A stretch of DNA of 64,000 bases, from contig DDQW01000080.1 of assembly GCA_002342805.1 (NCBI GenBank), forward strand, positions 137,046 to 201,045, given 5' to 3'. Positions 43,898-52,700 of the stretch are shown here, one piece after another (the first letter of the stretch is position 1; each line of letters opens with the position of its first letter). Source of the DNA: Clostridiales bacterium UBA2432. Its GTDB lineage: Bacteria > Bacillota > Clostridia > Lachnospirales > Vallitaleaceae. Below the pieces are notes generated by a model. It did not search any database. It was not told where the DNA came from and worked only from the letters and a program-made list of their open reading frames with translations. A program made the translations under genes and the position numbers.

Positions 43898-44787
43898 ACC
43901 TTCTCACTCCTTTTTTGCATAATTTGTTGAACGAGCGATAGCAGAACGAGTACAAAAAACAACACATACGACATTGATGCTGCATAACCCATTCGTCCTT
44001 TTGTAAACGCTGTTTCATAAATATATTGAATCATTGGGCGTGTTGACGATGCAGGCCCACCACCTGTTATTAAAAATATTTGTCCAAACACTTTAAAGCA
44101 TGCAATTAGCTGTAGTAAGGAGACTAAATATGTTGTTGGTTTTAACAAAGGTATGACAATATGGAAGAGCCTTTGTCGACTATTCGCACCATCTATCTCT
44201 GCCGATTCAAGAACTTGCGGTGAAATATCTTGAAGCGCCGACAAATATAACATCATGCTAAATCCAACTGTCCACCAAACCGTCATTGAAGTAATTGTCA
44301 CCCACACTAAACTAGGATCTTGCAGCCATTGTAATTCTTGATTAATAGGTAATGTTCCGATTGAATGCAAGAACCCGTTAATAAATCCTCTGTATGGCGC
44401 AAACATATATTGAGCAATAAACGATGCAACTGCAACGGATAAAACACTTGGCAAATAATAACTAATTCTTAGTATTTTTTTTAATCTAGATTCTCGATTT
44501 GCTAGCAATGCTAGCATAAGTGCAACCACCACCATAGAAGGTGCTGTAATAATTACAAATTTCAATGTATTCAGCATCGCTCCAACAAAATTTTTATCTC
44601 CTAAAAATCGCGAGTAATTATCAAGACCAACAAAGCCTGATTTTCCCATCAAACTCCATCTATGAAAACTTACATAAACCCCCTGAATAACTGGCCATAT
44701 TGTAAAGAGTGTATACAATGCTAAAAAAGGAAATATGAATCCTGTTATTGTCAGAAATAATCTGATTTTTTTCTTCTTAATCTCCAT
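43894..44787 (-). CDS. Sugar ABC transporter permease, MalF/CUT1 type
   Basis: 297 residues with six membrane segments; EAA loop ESAEIDGANSRQRLFHIVIP, and TGGGPASSTRPMIQYIYETAF is the typical MalF-like C-terminal stretch. I chose the ATG at 44787 with GGAG upstream; an earlier start adds a short basic extension without a site. It follows the binding-protein gene after a stable hairpin. Confidence 0.92.
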   Translation of the reverse strand: MEIKKKKIRLFLTITGFIFPFLALYTLFTIWPVIQGVYVSFHRWSLMGKSGFVGLDNYSRFLGDKNFVGAMLNTLKFVIITAPSMVVVALMLALLANRESRLKKILRISYYLPSVLSVAVASFIAQYMFAPYRGFINGFLHSIGTLPINQELQWLQDPSLVWVTITSMTVWWTVGFSMMLYLSALQDISPQVLESAEIDGANSRQRLFHIVIPLLKPTTYLVSLLQLIACFKVFGQIFLITGGGPASSTRPMIQYIYETAFTKGRMGYAASMSYVLFFVLVLLSLVQQIMQKRSEKV

Positions 44788-44810
44788 TTTTATTCTCCTC
44801 TTTTTATAAT

Positions 44811-44837
44811 GATAAGGGAGCAAAACACTCCCTTATC
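44811..44837 (-). terminator. Stem-loop between binding-protein and permease genes
   Basis: Arms GATAAGGGAG and CTCCCTTATC pair perfectly (10 pairs, 7-base loop). No U-run follows on the minus strand, so it is more likely an mRNA-stabilising or partial-termination structure that keeps the binding protein more abundant than the permeases. Confidence 0.6.
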
Positions 44838-44845
44838 AAGTTTTG

Positions 44846-46255
44846 TTAAAATATGTTGGATTCAAGTTCACTATACAAATTATTTATAGCTGTTTCCACA
44901 TCATTTTGTCCCGTCCAATAAGCGTTTAATGTATCAATCATTCCAGCTTTCATCGCATAAAAGCTTGAGCTTTGTGGTGGTAAAACTGCTGTATTTAATG
45001 CATTTTTATAATCACTTCTATAATCTAGTGCAGCATACTCATCACTATTTACAACCTGAACATTTGAAGGTATTTGACCAGACTTCGCCCATGTAACTCC
45101 TCCATCTGAAGCTGCTGAAACAATAAATTTAACAGATTCAAGGGTTTCTTGTTCTGTTCGATCTTTTGCAAAAGGAATAATCATAATATGTGCATCTGCC
45201 CAGCAGGCATCCGTTTCAAACAATTTCGGGAAATTCTGTGCTCCAAAATTTAATCCTTCCGTTTTTTCAAAAGCTCCTGTCGCCCATGTCCCACCAAATA
45301 AAATTCCCGCTTTACCACTTTGGAAAAACGCCTGATGGTCATCAATTCCTTCAAGAATATATCCTTCTTCATACAAGCTTTTAACAAATTTGGCTGCTTC
45401 CATTGCAACTTCTTTATCTAAAGTTACTTCTGTTCCGTCTTCACTAAGAATTGCTGTTCCATTCATTTGGAAATATGTCGCCCACCATACGCGATAAGGA
45501 TCATCTCCTGAGTTTGTTAGCGCTAAAGCTGATGATCCGTCAGGAATAACTAACTTTATCTTATCAAGAATGGAAATAAAATCATCCGCACTATTAATTT
45601 CTAGTTTTCCTTCAGAATTTAATTCAACACCTGCTTCATCTAATATATCTCTGTTGTAATACATGATTTCTGCATGAGTATCTAACGGAATTCCATAAGT
45701 ATCTCCACTAAACGTTACACTATCTATCGAGCCGTCAGTGTATAAATCGGACATACTCACTCCTATGTCTTCTAAATAGCTATCAATAGGAACCACAGCA
45801 CCCTGTTCAACTAATTCCGGTAATTTGGATACATGAGACACTCCAATATCCGGACCTTTTCCTGCTGCCACAGCCGTTTGTAATTTTGTATAATAGTCAG
45901 CCCATACAAGCATAATCGGTTGAGCTTCCATATCCGGACCTTCTGAATTATAGGCATCTATCATTTCGTCCATGAATCCACCATCGCCACCACTAAATAA
46001 TGACCAAAAGACCAAACTTCCTTCTTTGACTTCTACACTTTCCGGATTATTGACTGTACCATCTTCGTTTATATCTGCTTGAACTTCTGATGTTTCATCA
46101 CTTGCGTCTGCTGAGCCAGCGTCTGTTGTTCCATTATCTGCCGTTGTATTTTCTACAGAATCACCTGTAGCTACATCTTCACCTTGTGTTCCACAACCCA
46201 CTACCATTAAGGTTACCATCACTGCGACTAATAAAATACTTGTAATTTTTTTCAT
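44846..46255 (-). CDS. Extracellular sugar-binding lipoprotein, CUT1 family
   Basis: 469 residues with a lipoprotein signal (lipobox VVGC), an acidic Thr/Asp/Ala linker (about 25-75) and a MalE-like binding domain. FWSLFSGGDGGFMDEM, YGIPLDTHAEIMYYNRDIL and AGILFGGTWATGAF are typical. The ATG at 46255 has GGGAGG. It delivers an oligosaccharide to the permeases downstream; the operon's GH2 enzyme would then cut it. Confidence 0.9.
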   Translation of the reverse strand: MKKITSILLVAVMVTLMVVGCGTQGEDVATGDSVENTTADNGTTDAGSADASDETSEVQADINEDGTVNNPESVEVKEGSLVFWSLFSGGDGGFMDEMIDAYNSEGPDMEAQPIMLVWADYYTKLQTAVAAGKGPDIGVSHVSKLPELVEQGAVVPIDSYLEDIGVSMSDLYTDGSIDSVTFSGDTYGIPLDTHAEIMYYNRDILDEAGVELNSEGKLEINSADDFISILDKIKLVIPDGSSALALTNSGDDPYRVWWATYFQMNGTAILSEDGTEVTLDKEVAMEAAKFVKSLYEEGYILEGIDDHQAFFQSGKAGILFGGTWATGAFEKTEGLNFGAQNFPKLFETDACWADAHIMIIPFAKDRTEQETLESVKFIVSAASDGGVTWAKSGQIPSNVQVVNSDEYAALDYRSDYKNALNTAVLPPQSSSFYAMKAGMIDTLNAYWTGQNDVETAINNLYSELESNIF

Positions 46256-46323
46256 TTTTTCCTCCCTTTTTACATTAATATAATAGTTACAATTCATTAC
46301 GTTATATTGCCGGCATATAATAT

Positions 46324-46338
46324 AACAATAATATTGTT
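46324..46338. promoter_or_regulatory. Perfect inverted repeat upstream of the sugar-binding protein gene, likely operator
   Basis: Arms AACAATA and TATTGTT flank a single base. On the minus strand it lies between TTGAAC and TATATT, a possible second promoter. A related but imperfect copy (AACAATATTAATGTT) is at 46375-46389. The neighbouring ArsR-like regulator is a candidate binder. Confidence 0.4.
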
Positions 46339-46400
46339 TTTATGTTCAAGTTTTACATCTTCACGCAGCATACAAACAATATTAATGTTCTATATTTTTG

Positions 46401-46429
46401 ATATTAGTTGATATTTACCACTTAGTCAA
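46401..46429 (-). promoter_or_regulatory. Promoter of the sugar ABC-GH2 operon
   Basis: TTGACT (46424-46429), a 17-base spacer and TAATAT (46401-46406), about 145 bases before the binding-protein ATG. The 301-base gap between the ArsR-like and binding-protein genes is otherwise very AT-rich, with no gene seen. Confidence 0.55.
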
Positions 46430-46556
46430 GCGTTTTTTTCACTTTTTTGTGCTTTTAGAACAATTTAAAAACAGATATTTTATTGTTTTATTTTTTTAAA
46501 CAATTATTTTGTTATTTAATTTCAAAATTAAAGCCCAGAATTCCTCCGAGCCATTT

Positions 46557-47477
46557 TTAATACTCTGTACTTAGTATAATGTCCTGTGCGTAATCCCCGA
46601 ATCTTTTACCAAAAAGATTAAAACCACCTATATATTTGGCATCCGGTTTGTTGCCAATTTTTACCTCAATATAATCTTGGTTCATAATTGCCATTTGCTC
46701 TAAATTCAACGAACCAATATGTTGATCATTAATATAAACTCCTTGTTCATTGATTTCCCAATTAACTAAAACGCCATATTGCGTTGATCCATCCGGCCAA
46801 TCTATAGGATTAAGGCGTCCACGCCTTGCACCAAAATCACTTGGACTCTGCCAATATCCACAATCAACCCCATTAATCCAAAGCGTTATATCCGACTTCC
46901 AATCCAATCGATAATTTGGCGCTTCAGAACATATTTCCATAGTCAAACTCATTCTTTTAGGAATGTGATTTTTTGGTACAAGATTTGGAAAACGATAGGT
47001 AATCACACCACCCGAACTCCATAAAAGTTGGGCTCTCACTCGTTCAGGCAAATAGAAATTACTCACCACGTCTTCCACACCAATAACACCTTTCTCATTG
47101 GCTAAACCACAAGTCGGAACCGCTTCGCAAGAACAAAATGATCCTACCGGCATCTCAACACTAACAATTTTATCAACATCTTTGTTTTTACTCAATAAAC
47201 TAATATTCAAAAAATCAGGTTTTCTATGACAAAGTTTTGTTTTACCTCTTGTTCCGGGCAATTCTTCGAGACGTATAAGCTGGGCCGCTTCTAGCGTCCG
47301 CACATGCATCGCAGCACTTGATGCAGGTATGTCTAATTCTTTAGCAATCTCTCCGATAATTAAACTTTTTTCATATAATAACTTAAGTATTTCAATACGA
47401 ATCGGCGACGATAACGCTTTTCCAACATTACAAATCAACTCTTCATCTTCCATATCTAGATCCAAAAATTTTGACAC
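46557..47477 (-). CDS. ArsR-like HTH regulator with large C-terminal domain
   Basis: 306 residues. Residues 12-90 form an ArsR-type winged helix (LSSPIRIEILKLL, then ELDIPASSAAMHVRTLEAA). The remaining ~200 residues are beta-rich (LTMEICSEAPNYRLDW, ITLWINGVDCGYW) and resemble a carbohydrate-binding sandwich; typical ArsR proteins are about 100 residues, so this is an extended type. A cysteine cluster lies at CSCEAVPTCG (Cys115, 117, 123). The start is a GTG with GGAGG 8 bases away. It lies directly upstream of the sugar ABC-GH2 operon and 17 bases after a thioredoxin-like gene. Sugar or redox sensing are both possible. Confidence 0.8.
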   Translation of the reverse strand: MSKFLDLDMEDEELICNVGKALSSPIRIEILKLLYEKSLIIGEIAKELDIPASSAAMHVRTLEAAQLIRLEELPGTRGKTKLCHRKPDFLNISLLSKNKDVDKIVSVEMPVGSFCSCEAVPTCGLANEKGVIGVEDVVSNFYLPERVRAQLLWSSGGVITYRFPNLVPKNHIPKRMSLTMEICSEAPNYRLDWKSDITLWINGVDCGYWQSPSDFGARRGRLNPIDWPDGSTQYGVLVNWEINEQGVYINDQHIGSLNLEQMAIMNQDYIEVKIGNKPDAKYIGGFNLFGKRFGDYAQDIILSTEY

Positions 47478-47494
47478 ATTGTTCCCCTCCTTAA

Positions 47495-47818
47495 TTATTC
47501 CATCAACCTTAGATAGCGTTCAACCGTTTCTCTAAATTCTCCTATGTTCATTGCCACTGAATATCTCTTGGCCTCTTTACCATCAACGAATAGGCCTATA
47601 ATTGGGGCTGTATAAATCTGATATTCACCTTTTGCCGCTTCGACAAGGGACAAGTCCACAGAGCAAGTAGCCACTTCGGGAAATTCATCTAACACACTTG
47701 CAATTTTCTTCTTAAGAGGTGCACAAACACCACAACTTGGCATGGTAAAAACTGCGACCGCCATAAAATGTTCTTGAACCATTTCTTTTAATGCATTTAA
47801 ATCCGTAATTTCTTGCAT
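47495..47818 (-). CDS. Thioredoxin-like protein
   Basis: 107 residues with the thioredoxin fold and active site FTMPSCGVCAPLKKK (CGVC instead of CGPC). EYQIYTAPIIGLFVDGKE keeps the cis-proline region. It should act as a small cytoplasmic disulfide reductase. It forms a two-gene unit with the ArsR-like regulator, whose cysteine cluster might be a partner. The ATG at 47818 has AGGAG 8 bases upstream. Confidence 0.87.
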   Translation of the reverse strand: MQEITDLNALKEMVQEHFMAVAVFTMPSCGVCAPLKKKIASVLDEFPEVATCSVDLSLVEAAKGEYQIYTAPIIGLFVDGKEAKRYSVAMNIGEFRETVERYLRLME

Positions 47819-47828
47819 ACGCTCACTC

Positions 47829-47942
47829 CTATTCTTCAAATATTTCTTTTACTATAACACTTAATTCTGGGAATGCATAGGAGCTTAAGGATTCATTGGC
47901 GCTATATACAGTAAAATTCATTTCTGGCTTCAATCGTTTCAC
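47829..47942 (-). pseudogene. Relic resembling the C-terminus of a Uma2-family nuclease-like protein
   Basis: The frame from GTG at 47942 to the TAG at 47829 reads 37 residues ending ESLSSYAFPELSVIVKEIF. The pattern of an aromatic-Pro-Glu-Leu segment followed by an EIFE end is that of Uma2 (putative PD-(D/E)XK) proteins. Only the last part remains and there is no ribosome binding site. It overlaps the antitoxin relic in another frame. Family assignment is tentative. Confidence 0.35.
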
Positions 47943-48114
47943 TTATGCGCAAAAATTCTTCATAGGAAACTTTTTGCCCTTGATAATCGAGGGTTTCTTC
48001 CTTGGCTAAGAGATATCCTGTAAAATCTTGTATATATGGAACAAGGCGAGCAATTCGCTCACCGTTTTTTGTAATCACCGTTTCTTTTTTTTGAGTCGCT
48101 TCATCTTCCTGCAA
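47902..48114 (-). pseudogene. Relic of a Phd/YefM-type antitoxin gene
   Basis: The frame shows KKETVITKNGERIARLVPY, the core of Phd/YefM antitoxins (Thr-Lys-Asn-Gly then Ala-Arg-Leu-Val-Pro), followed by a plausible C-terminal tail. The first 20-25 residues of the family are missing: upstream the frame runs through the end of the FtsX-like gene and does not look coding. The only nearby start is a TTG at 48114 without a ribosome binding site. No toxin gene follows. Confidence 0.5.
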
Positions 48115-48144
48115 CGCATTAATTTCGTTCGATATAATTATAAT

Positions 48145-48173
48145 TCGAACGATTAACCTTGTCAATCGTTCGA
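48145..48173. repeat. Inverted repeat at the end of the FtsX-like gene
   Basis: Arms TCGAACGATT and AATCGTTCGA pair perfectly around a 9-base loop and include the FtsX stop codon. A third copy of the CGTTCGA core lies about 20 bases away (near 48125), in inverted orientation to the arm at 48145. It could serve as a terminator stem, though no U-run follows, or mark a recombination junction with the relics next to it. Confidence 0.5.
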
Positions 48174-50129
48174 TACAATGCGATAGTAGGTTTTGGATGT
48201 TCGAAAGTAAATATAAACATAGATTAGACAATAACCCAAAGCAACGGCCACGCCACTCCATCGAATAAGACCATCATCATAGAGGCCTAATGTTGCGAAC
48301 AGTGTGATCACCATTTCCAATCCAACAAAGGTATGAATAACCGCAAACACTAAGGGAATGGCAAAAACCACCAGAATCTGTCGCAAGATTGTACCACGAA
48401 CTTCATCTTGATCCATACCGACTTTTTGCAAAATATCAAAGTTGTATCGGTCGTCGTAACCTTCAGCTAGTTGTTTATAATACATCACAATGATAAAGCA
48501 GACCATAAATATGACACTACAAAAGAGTCCTAAAAAGAGCAATCCCCCCGACATAGCCCGAACTTCTCTTGCACCTTCATAAGCATTTGAAAAACTAATC
48601 GTTACATCTTCTTCTTTCGTTACCCATGCATAAAGACTCTCGACAAAAGCTTCATTACTAGTTTCACCTTTAACCTCTATATCGTAGTGATTCTTAAAGT
48701 AGGCCGATGCGTCTTCCTTGGAGCGTTCAATCATCTCCATCGCTTGGTTTTCATCATTAACGATAATGTATACCTCATCACTAAAGACATTTTTTGTCGA
48801 TTTAGGTATATTTTTCATCGACGTTAATTCCTTTTGAACCGGATACATTCGCTCACCAAATTTTAATTCCTCAAAACCAATATTCGGACCTGATGAAAAA
48901 GTCATTACTTGGCCTGGCTTTAACTCTTTCACTTGGTCGTTAAGCTTGATTGCATCATCTTTTACTATCCAACGCACGAGGCCAAAAAAATCCTCATTCA
49001 CATAAGTACGCTTTTGCCAAAAACTGTAATCTGTAACCTCAACCCTTTCAATCTTGTGTTCATCCTTTAGTCTATCAATCTCCTTCATCATTGGCGCTGT
49101 ATCCCGTTTACTAGACTGTGGATAGACTCCGTCGTCATAGGTAACACTAGCATCAATCGGATATCTAAAAGCATGAATGGACTCCATACCACGAAATAAT
49201 GCCACTGTACATACAAGCGTAATAATAACCATGGTACTAAAAATGCATATATTGGCCAGACTTGCTGAACTTTTATTAATCCGTTGGTGAATCCCTGAGA
49301 GTGTAATAAAGTTTTTTGATTTGTAATAGAGTTTTTTCCGTTTTCTTAAACCCTCTAACAACAAATGAAGTCCTGATTTAAAAAGCATATAGGTTCCGAT
49401 AATCACCATAAGTACAGCTAGAAAAAAATCCAAGAAGATGGAGCTATCCACTTGACTTAGAACAGCTATTACATATCCCCCCGCCATAATGACCATTCCA
49501 ACAAACCCACGAATCACGGGATGTTTGGGTTTATGATCATTTTGCCGGTGGCCTTTAAGCAGATGGATGGGCGTTGAGGATAGAATCGACCGGAGAGAAA
49601 CAATATAAATAAATCCATATAATCCAAGAAAGAATACTCCGCTTTGTAAGAATGCTTTCCCCTTAAATTCGAAAGCAATCTGCGTCGGCATACCACTTAG
49701 ATTTAAAAGAATTAAAAACAAGAATTTTGACAAAAGCGCTCCGGTTAAAATTCCGAGTACCATAACCATAAGGTAGACAAGGATTGATTCAAAAAATAGC
49801 ATCAGCATAACATGGCTTTTCCCCAGTCCAAGGATGCCATACAATGCAAATTCCTTTTTTCTTTGCTTCAATAAAAAACTATGGGTATAAAACAGAAAAG
49901 GAATCATAATAATGCCTAATAAAAACAATCCAACCATCATCATGCCATAGACATAAACACTATGGGGAAGTTCATCTACAAGGTCATTATAAAAAATTGA
50001 AGATAAAACAAAAAAAGTAAATATTGCAAAGGCGCCTGCAAATATGTATGGACCATAAATAGATCGATTGGTATAGATATTTTTTATGGATAGGCGAAAG
50101 AGTAAAGCGATTTTTTTAGCTGACTTCAT
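48162..50129 (-). CDS. BceB-type ABC transporter permease (FtsX domains)
   Basis: 655 residues with about ten membrane segments in the BceB layout: one segment, a FtsX block (about 55-160), further segments, a large extracellular domain (about 310-520), and a final FtsX block. RLSIKNIYTNRSIYGPYIFA is the typical N-terminus. BceB proteins sense and remove cell-wall-active peptides such as bacitracin and signal to the partner histidine kinase. I chose the ATG at 50129 with GGGAG upstream; it overlaps the ATPase stop by 14 bases. Confidence 0.9.
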   Translation of the reverse strand: MKSAKKIALLFRLSIKNIYTNRSIYGPYIFAGAFAIFTFFVLSSIFYNDLVDELPHSVYVYGMMMVGLFLLGIIMIPFLFYTHSFLLKQRKKEFALYGILGLGKSHVMLMLFFESILVYLMVMVLGILTGALLSKFLFLILLNLSGMPTQIAFEFKGKAFLQSGVFFLGLYGFIYIVSLRSILSSTPIHLLKGHRQNDHKPKHPVIRGFVGMVIMAGGYVIAVLSQVDSSIFLDFFLAVLMVIIGTYMLFKSGLHLLLEGLRKRKKLYYKSKNFITLSGIHQRINKSSASLANICIFSTMVIITLVCTVALFRGMESIHAFRYPIDASVTYDDGVYPQSSKRDTAPMMKEIDRLKDEHKIERVEVTDYSFWQKRTYVNEDFFGLVRWIVKDDAIKLNDQVKELKPGQVMTFSSGPNIGFEELKFGERMYPVQKELTSMKNIPKSTKNVFSDEVYIIVNDENQAMEMIERSKEDASAYFKNHYDIEVKGETSNEAFVESLYAWVTKEEDVTISFSNAYEGAREVRAMSGGLLFLGLFCSVIFMVCFIIVMYYKQLAEGYDDRYNFDILQKVGMDQDEVRGTILRQILVVFAIPLVFAVIHTFVGLEMVITLFATLGLYDDGLIRWSGVAVALGYCLIYVYIYFRTSKTYYRIVSND

Positions 50130-50889
50130 AAATAGCATCTCCCGTCTGTAAAAGTGTTAAGGTATCGGATATCTTCTTGTACATAGCCTCATCCGATTCA
50201 TGTCCGCGATAGATTTGATTAAAAATTGTTCCGTCTTTGATAAACAAGACCCGATTTGCGTGGGCTGCCGCTTTGATACTATGGGTCACCATTAAAATCG
50301 TTTGGCCTGAAGCATTAACATCTTCAAAAATCTGCAAAAGATCTTCTGATGCTTTTGAGTCTAAGGCACCTGTTGGTTCATCTGCCAAAACAAGGTCCGG
50401 ATTGGTAATCAAGGCCCTCGCTACCGCCGTTCTTTGCTTTTGTCCGCCAGATACTTCATAGGGATACTTTTTAAGAATCTCTTCGATTCCTAACATTCTG
50501 ACTAAGGGAAGTAGGCGTTTTTCCATTTGACTATATTCCATTCCCGCTAAAACCAAGGGCAAAAAAATGTTGTCTTCAATACTTAATGTATCTAATAGGT
50601 TAAAATCTTGAAAAACAAACCCTAAATTATTCCGTCGAAATTCCGCCAAGTGTTTGCTTTTAATTTTAGACACATCTTGTTTTTTAAGTTGAACCGATCC
50701 AGTCGTCGCTTTATCAATGGTTGCCAGTATATTCAATAAGGTAGTTTTTCCTGAACCGGACTCTCCCATTATTGCAATATACTCACCCTCATTAACACTA
50801 AATGATACATCAGCAAGTGCTTCAACTTTATTAAAGCCCAGCTGTGTTGTATAAACTTTGCTTAAATTCTTAACCTCTAATAATATCAT
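50116..50889 (-). CDS. BceA-type ABC transporter ATPase
   Basis: 257 residues: Walker A GESGSGKTTLLN, Q-loop FVFQDFNLLD, signature EVSGGQKQRTA, Walker B DLVLADEPTGALD, switch His in MVTHSIKAAAHA. This is the MacB/LolD-like group to which BceA belongs. The ATG at 50889 is 5 bases from AGGAGG. It drives the BceB-type permease encoded next. The 95-base gap upstream contains a TATAAT (minus strand) and may carry the BceR-activated promoter. Confidence 0.9.
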   Translation of the reverse strand: MILLEVKNLSKVYTTQLGFNKVEALADVSFSVNEGEYIAIMGESGSGKTTLLNILATIDKATTGSVQLKKQDVSKIKSKHLAEFRRNNLGFVFQDFNLLDTLSIEDNIFLPLVLAGMEYSQMEKRLLPLVRMLGIEEILKKYPYEVSGGQKQRTAVARALITNPDLVLADEPTGALDSKASEDLLQIFEDVNASGQTILMVTHSIKAAAHANRVLFIKDGTIFNQIYRGHESDEAMYKKISDTLTLLQTGDAIYEVS

Positions 50890-50978
50890 CATAACCTCCT
50901 AGTCCTTTTTATGAATTATAAAATAATCATAAAGCTTTATTCGCCCATTGACCATCGATTTAGCTTACAATTTAAAGA

Positions 50979-51004
50979 GGAACCTTACATTTTTGTAAGA
51001 TTCC
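50979..51004 (-). terminator. Hairpin over the histidine kinase stop codon
   Basis: On the minus strand arms GGAATCTTACA and TGTAAGGTTCC pair with one G-U around AAAA. The following sequence (TCTTTAAATT) is only weakly U-rich. It may partly separate the kinase gene from the BceA promoter. Confidence 0.45.
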
Positions 51005-52028
51005 CAAATGTCAATACTACCTTGGTCCCTTCTCCAACTCGAGACTCCACTGTAATCGAATGTTTGAGCTGATCCATAACCTTCTTCACCAAAAAAAGTC
51101 CTATTCCGCTTGCCCGTTGGTCTAGCCGCCCATTATATCCTGTAAACCCCTTTTCAAAAACACGGTCAATATCTTCCGCACGTATGCCTATGCCTGTGTC
51201 TTCAATAACTAAGCGAACAAGATCTTTTTCTTGAAAAGCTCGAATCCTTACATGGCCACTTTCCGTATATTTGATGGCGTTGGAGAGAATCTGTTCAATG
51301 ACAAGGGTCAGCCATTTTTTATCCGAAACGATTCGCACCTCCGGAACGTCAACGACAATCTGAAACCTGCGGTTGATAAAAAGTATGCTGTATTTTTTCA
51401 GAACTTGATGTACCGTTTTTTGCAATTCCACATCTTCAATCACTAAGTCTTTGGACATGTCACCGATTCGATTATAGTGAAGGACCATGTCCATATATTG
51501 TTCGATCTTAAGAATTTCTTCAAGCATTTGATAGCGATTGATTTGAGGATTTTCCCCACCATCTGTTTCTTCCAACAATAATTTTAATGACGTTATGGGC
51601 GTTTTGATCTGATGTGACCAAAGAGCATAGTAGCTTTCACGATCCGCTTCCTTTATGAAGTGCCTTTCCTCAAGTGCTTTGAATTTTGACATTAATTCTT
51701 CCGCAATCTCAAGAAGCATCTTTTCTTCTTCTTGATGCACTTGAACATGAAAAGACTCCGGTCCTCGGTCATTTTCCTCAATAAATATTAACACTTTTTC
51801 CAGTTGCGTGATTTTTTTATAATAAGGCACAAAGCCTAGAAGAAAAGCCACCAGACCAACTATTGTTGTCACTAACACTGGATACAAGACAAGTAAAATC
51901 TCATCATTATGATAAAGTATCCATGAACCTGTAAAAAAACACTGTACAAAAAAATAGAGAACAATGATGCGTCGGTTCTGCTTCAAATATTTCAAAAAAT
52001 GCATCTTGATTCTTCTATTCGATAACAT
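50985..52028 (-). CDS. Intramembrane-sensing histidine kinase, BceS type
   Basis: 347 residues with two close membrane helices at about 22-70 and almost no extracellular part, as in BceS kinases, which get their signal from the BceAB transporter. The phosphorylated His is in LWSHQIKTPITSL (His139), and the ATPase has LVIEQILSNAIKYT, VIEDTGIGI and GIGLFLVKKV. The ATG at 52028 has AGGTG upstream and overlaps the regulator gene; the ATG at 52004 is an alternative that matches the usual N-terminus better. Confidence 0.9.
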   Translation of the reverse strand: MLSNRRIKMHFLKYLKQNRRIIVLYFFVQCFFTGSWILYHNDEILLVLYPVLVTTIVGLVAFLLGFVPYYKKITQLEKVLIFIEENDRGPESFHVQVHQEEEKMLLEIAEELMSKFKALEERHFIKEADRESYYALWSHQIKTPITSLKLLLEETDGGENPQINRYQMLEEILKIEQYMDMVLHYNRIGDMSKDLVIEDVELQKTVHQVLKKYSILFINRRFQIVVDVPEVRIVSDKKWLTLVIEQILSNAIKYTESGHVRIRAFQEKDLVRLVIEDTGIGIRAEDIDRVFEKGFTGYNGRLDQRASGIGLFLVKKVMDQLKHSITVESRVGEGTKVVLTFGNLTKM

Positions 52029-52689
52029 AACCCACACCCTTTTTTGTCACAATGAAATCATCTAACTGGATTTCATGTAATTTTTTACGCAAACGATTAA
52101 TATTTACCGTCAATGTATTATCATCCACGAAGTACTCTTGATCCCATAGGGCTTTCATAAGGGCTTCTCTTGAAACAATTTTTGTTTTTCGTTCCATAAG
52201 TACTTTTAAAATACGATATTCATTCTTTGTTAACTCAATCAAGTGGTCTTGATAGCTTACCGTATTATTGGTCATGTTCAAAAACACCCCTCGATGTTCA
52301 ACTAAAGGTGTCATGGCTTCACCATAGTCATAGGTCCGCCTTAATAGTCCGCTAATCTTGGCATTTAAGACGTCAAGTTCAAAGGGTTTTGCAATAAAAT
52401 CATCACCACCCATATTAATAGCCATAATAATATTCATTTGCTCTGTCGCCGAAGAAATAAAAACAATCGGTACTTTTGATATTTTTCGAATTTGATCACA
52501 CCAATAGAACCCATTATAGTAAGGCAATGTAATATCCATTAGCACTAAATGGGGTTCTATTTTTACATACTCTTGAGCGATACCATTATAGTCTTCAACA
52601 ACAAAGACCTCGTATCCCCAACGAATTAAGGTATCTCGAATAGATTTTTGCAATCCTTTATCATCTTCAACTAAATATATTCGATACAT
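52015..52689 (-). CDS. OmpR-type response regulator, BceR type
   Basis: 224 residues: receiver domain 1-120 with the phosphorylated Asp52 in LVLMDITLP, and a winged-helix DNA-binding domain (about 130-224) with ALMKALWDQEYFVDDNTLTVNINRLRKKL. It pairs with the BceS-type kinase, whose gene overlaps its 3' end. I chose the ATG at 52689 with GAGAGG upstream. It should activate the bceAB-type genes after peptide stress. Confidence 0.92.
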   Translation of the reverse strand: MYRIYLVEDDKGLQKSIRDTLIRWGYEVFVVEDYNGIAQEYVKIEPHLVLMDITLPYYNGFYWCDQIRKISKVPIVFISSATEQMNIIMAINMGGDDFIAKPFELDVLNAKISGLLRRTYDYGEAMTPLVEHRGVFLNMTNNTVSYQDHLIELTKNEYRILKVLMERKTKIVSREALMKALWDQEYFVDDNTLTVNINRLRKKLHEIQLDDFIVTKKGVGYVIE

Positions 52690-52700
52690 AGGGTTTCCTC

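Noticed and set aside
47902..48261. A 119-residue gene starting at 48261
   Set aside because: The first 45 residues lie in the FtsX-like gene in another frame and are not protein-like. Only the antitoxin-like part is kept, as a relic.
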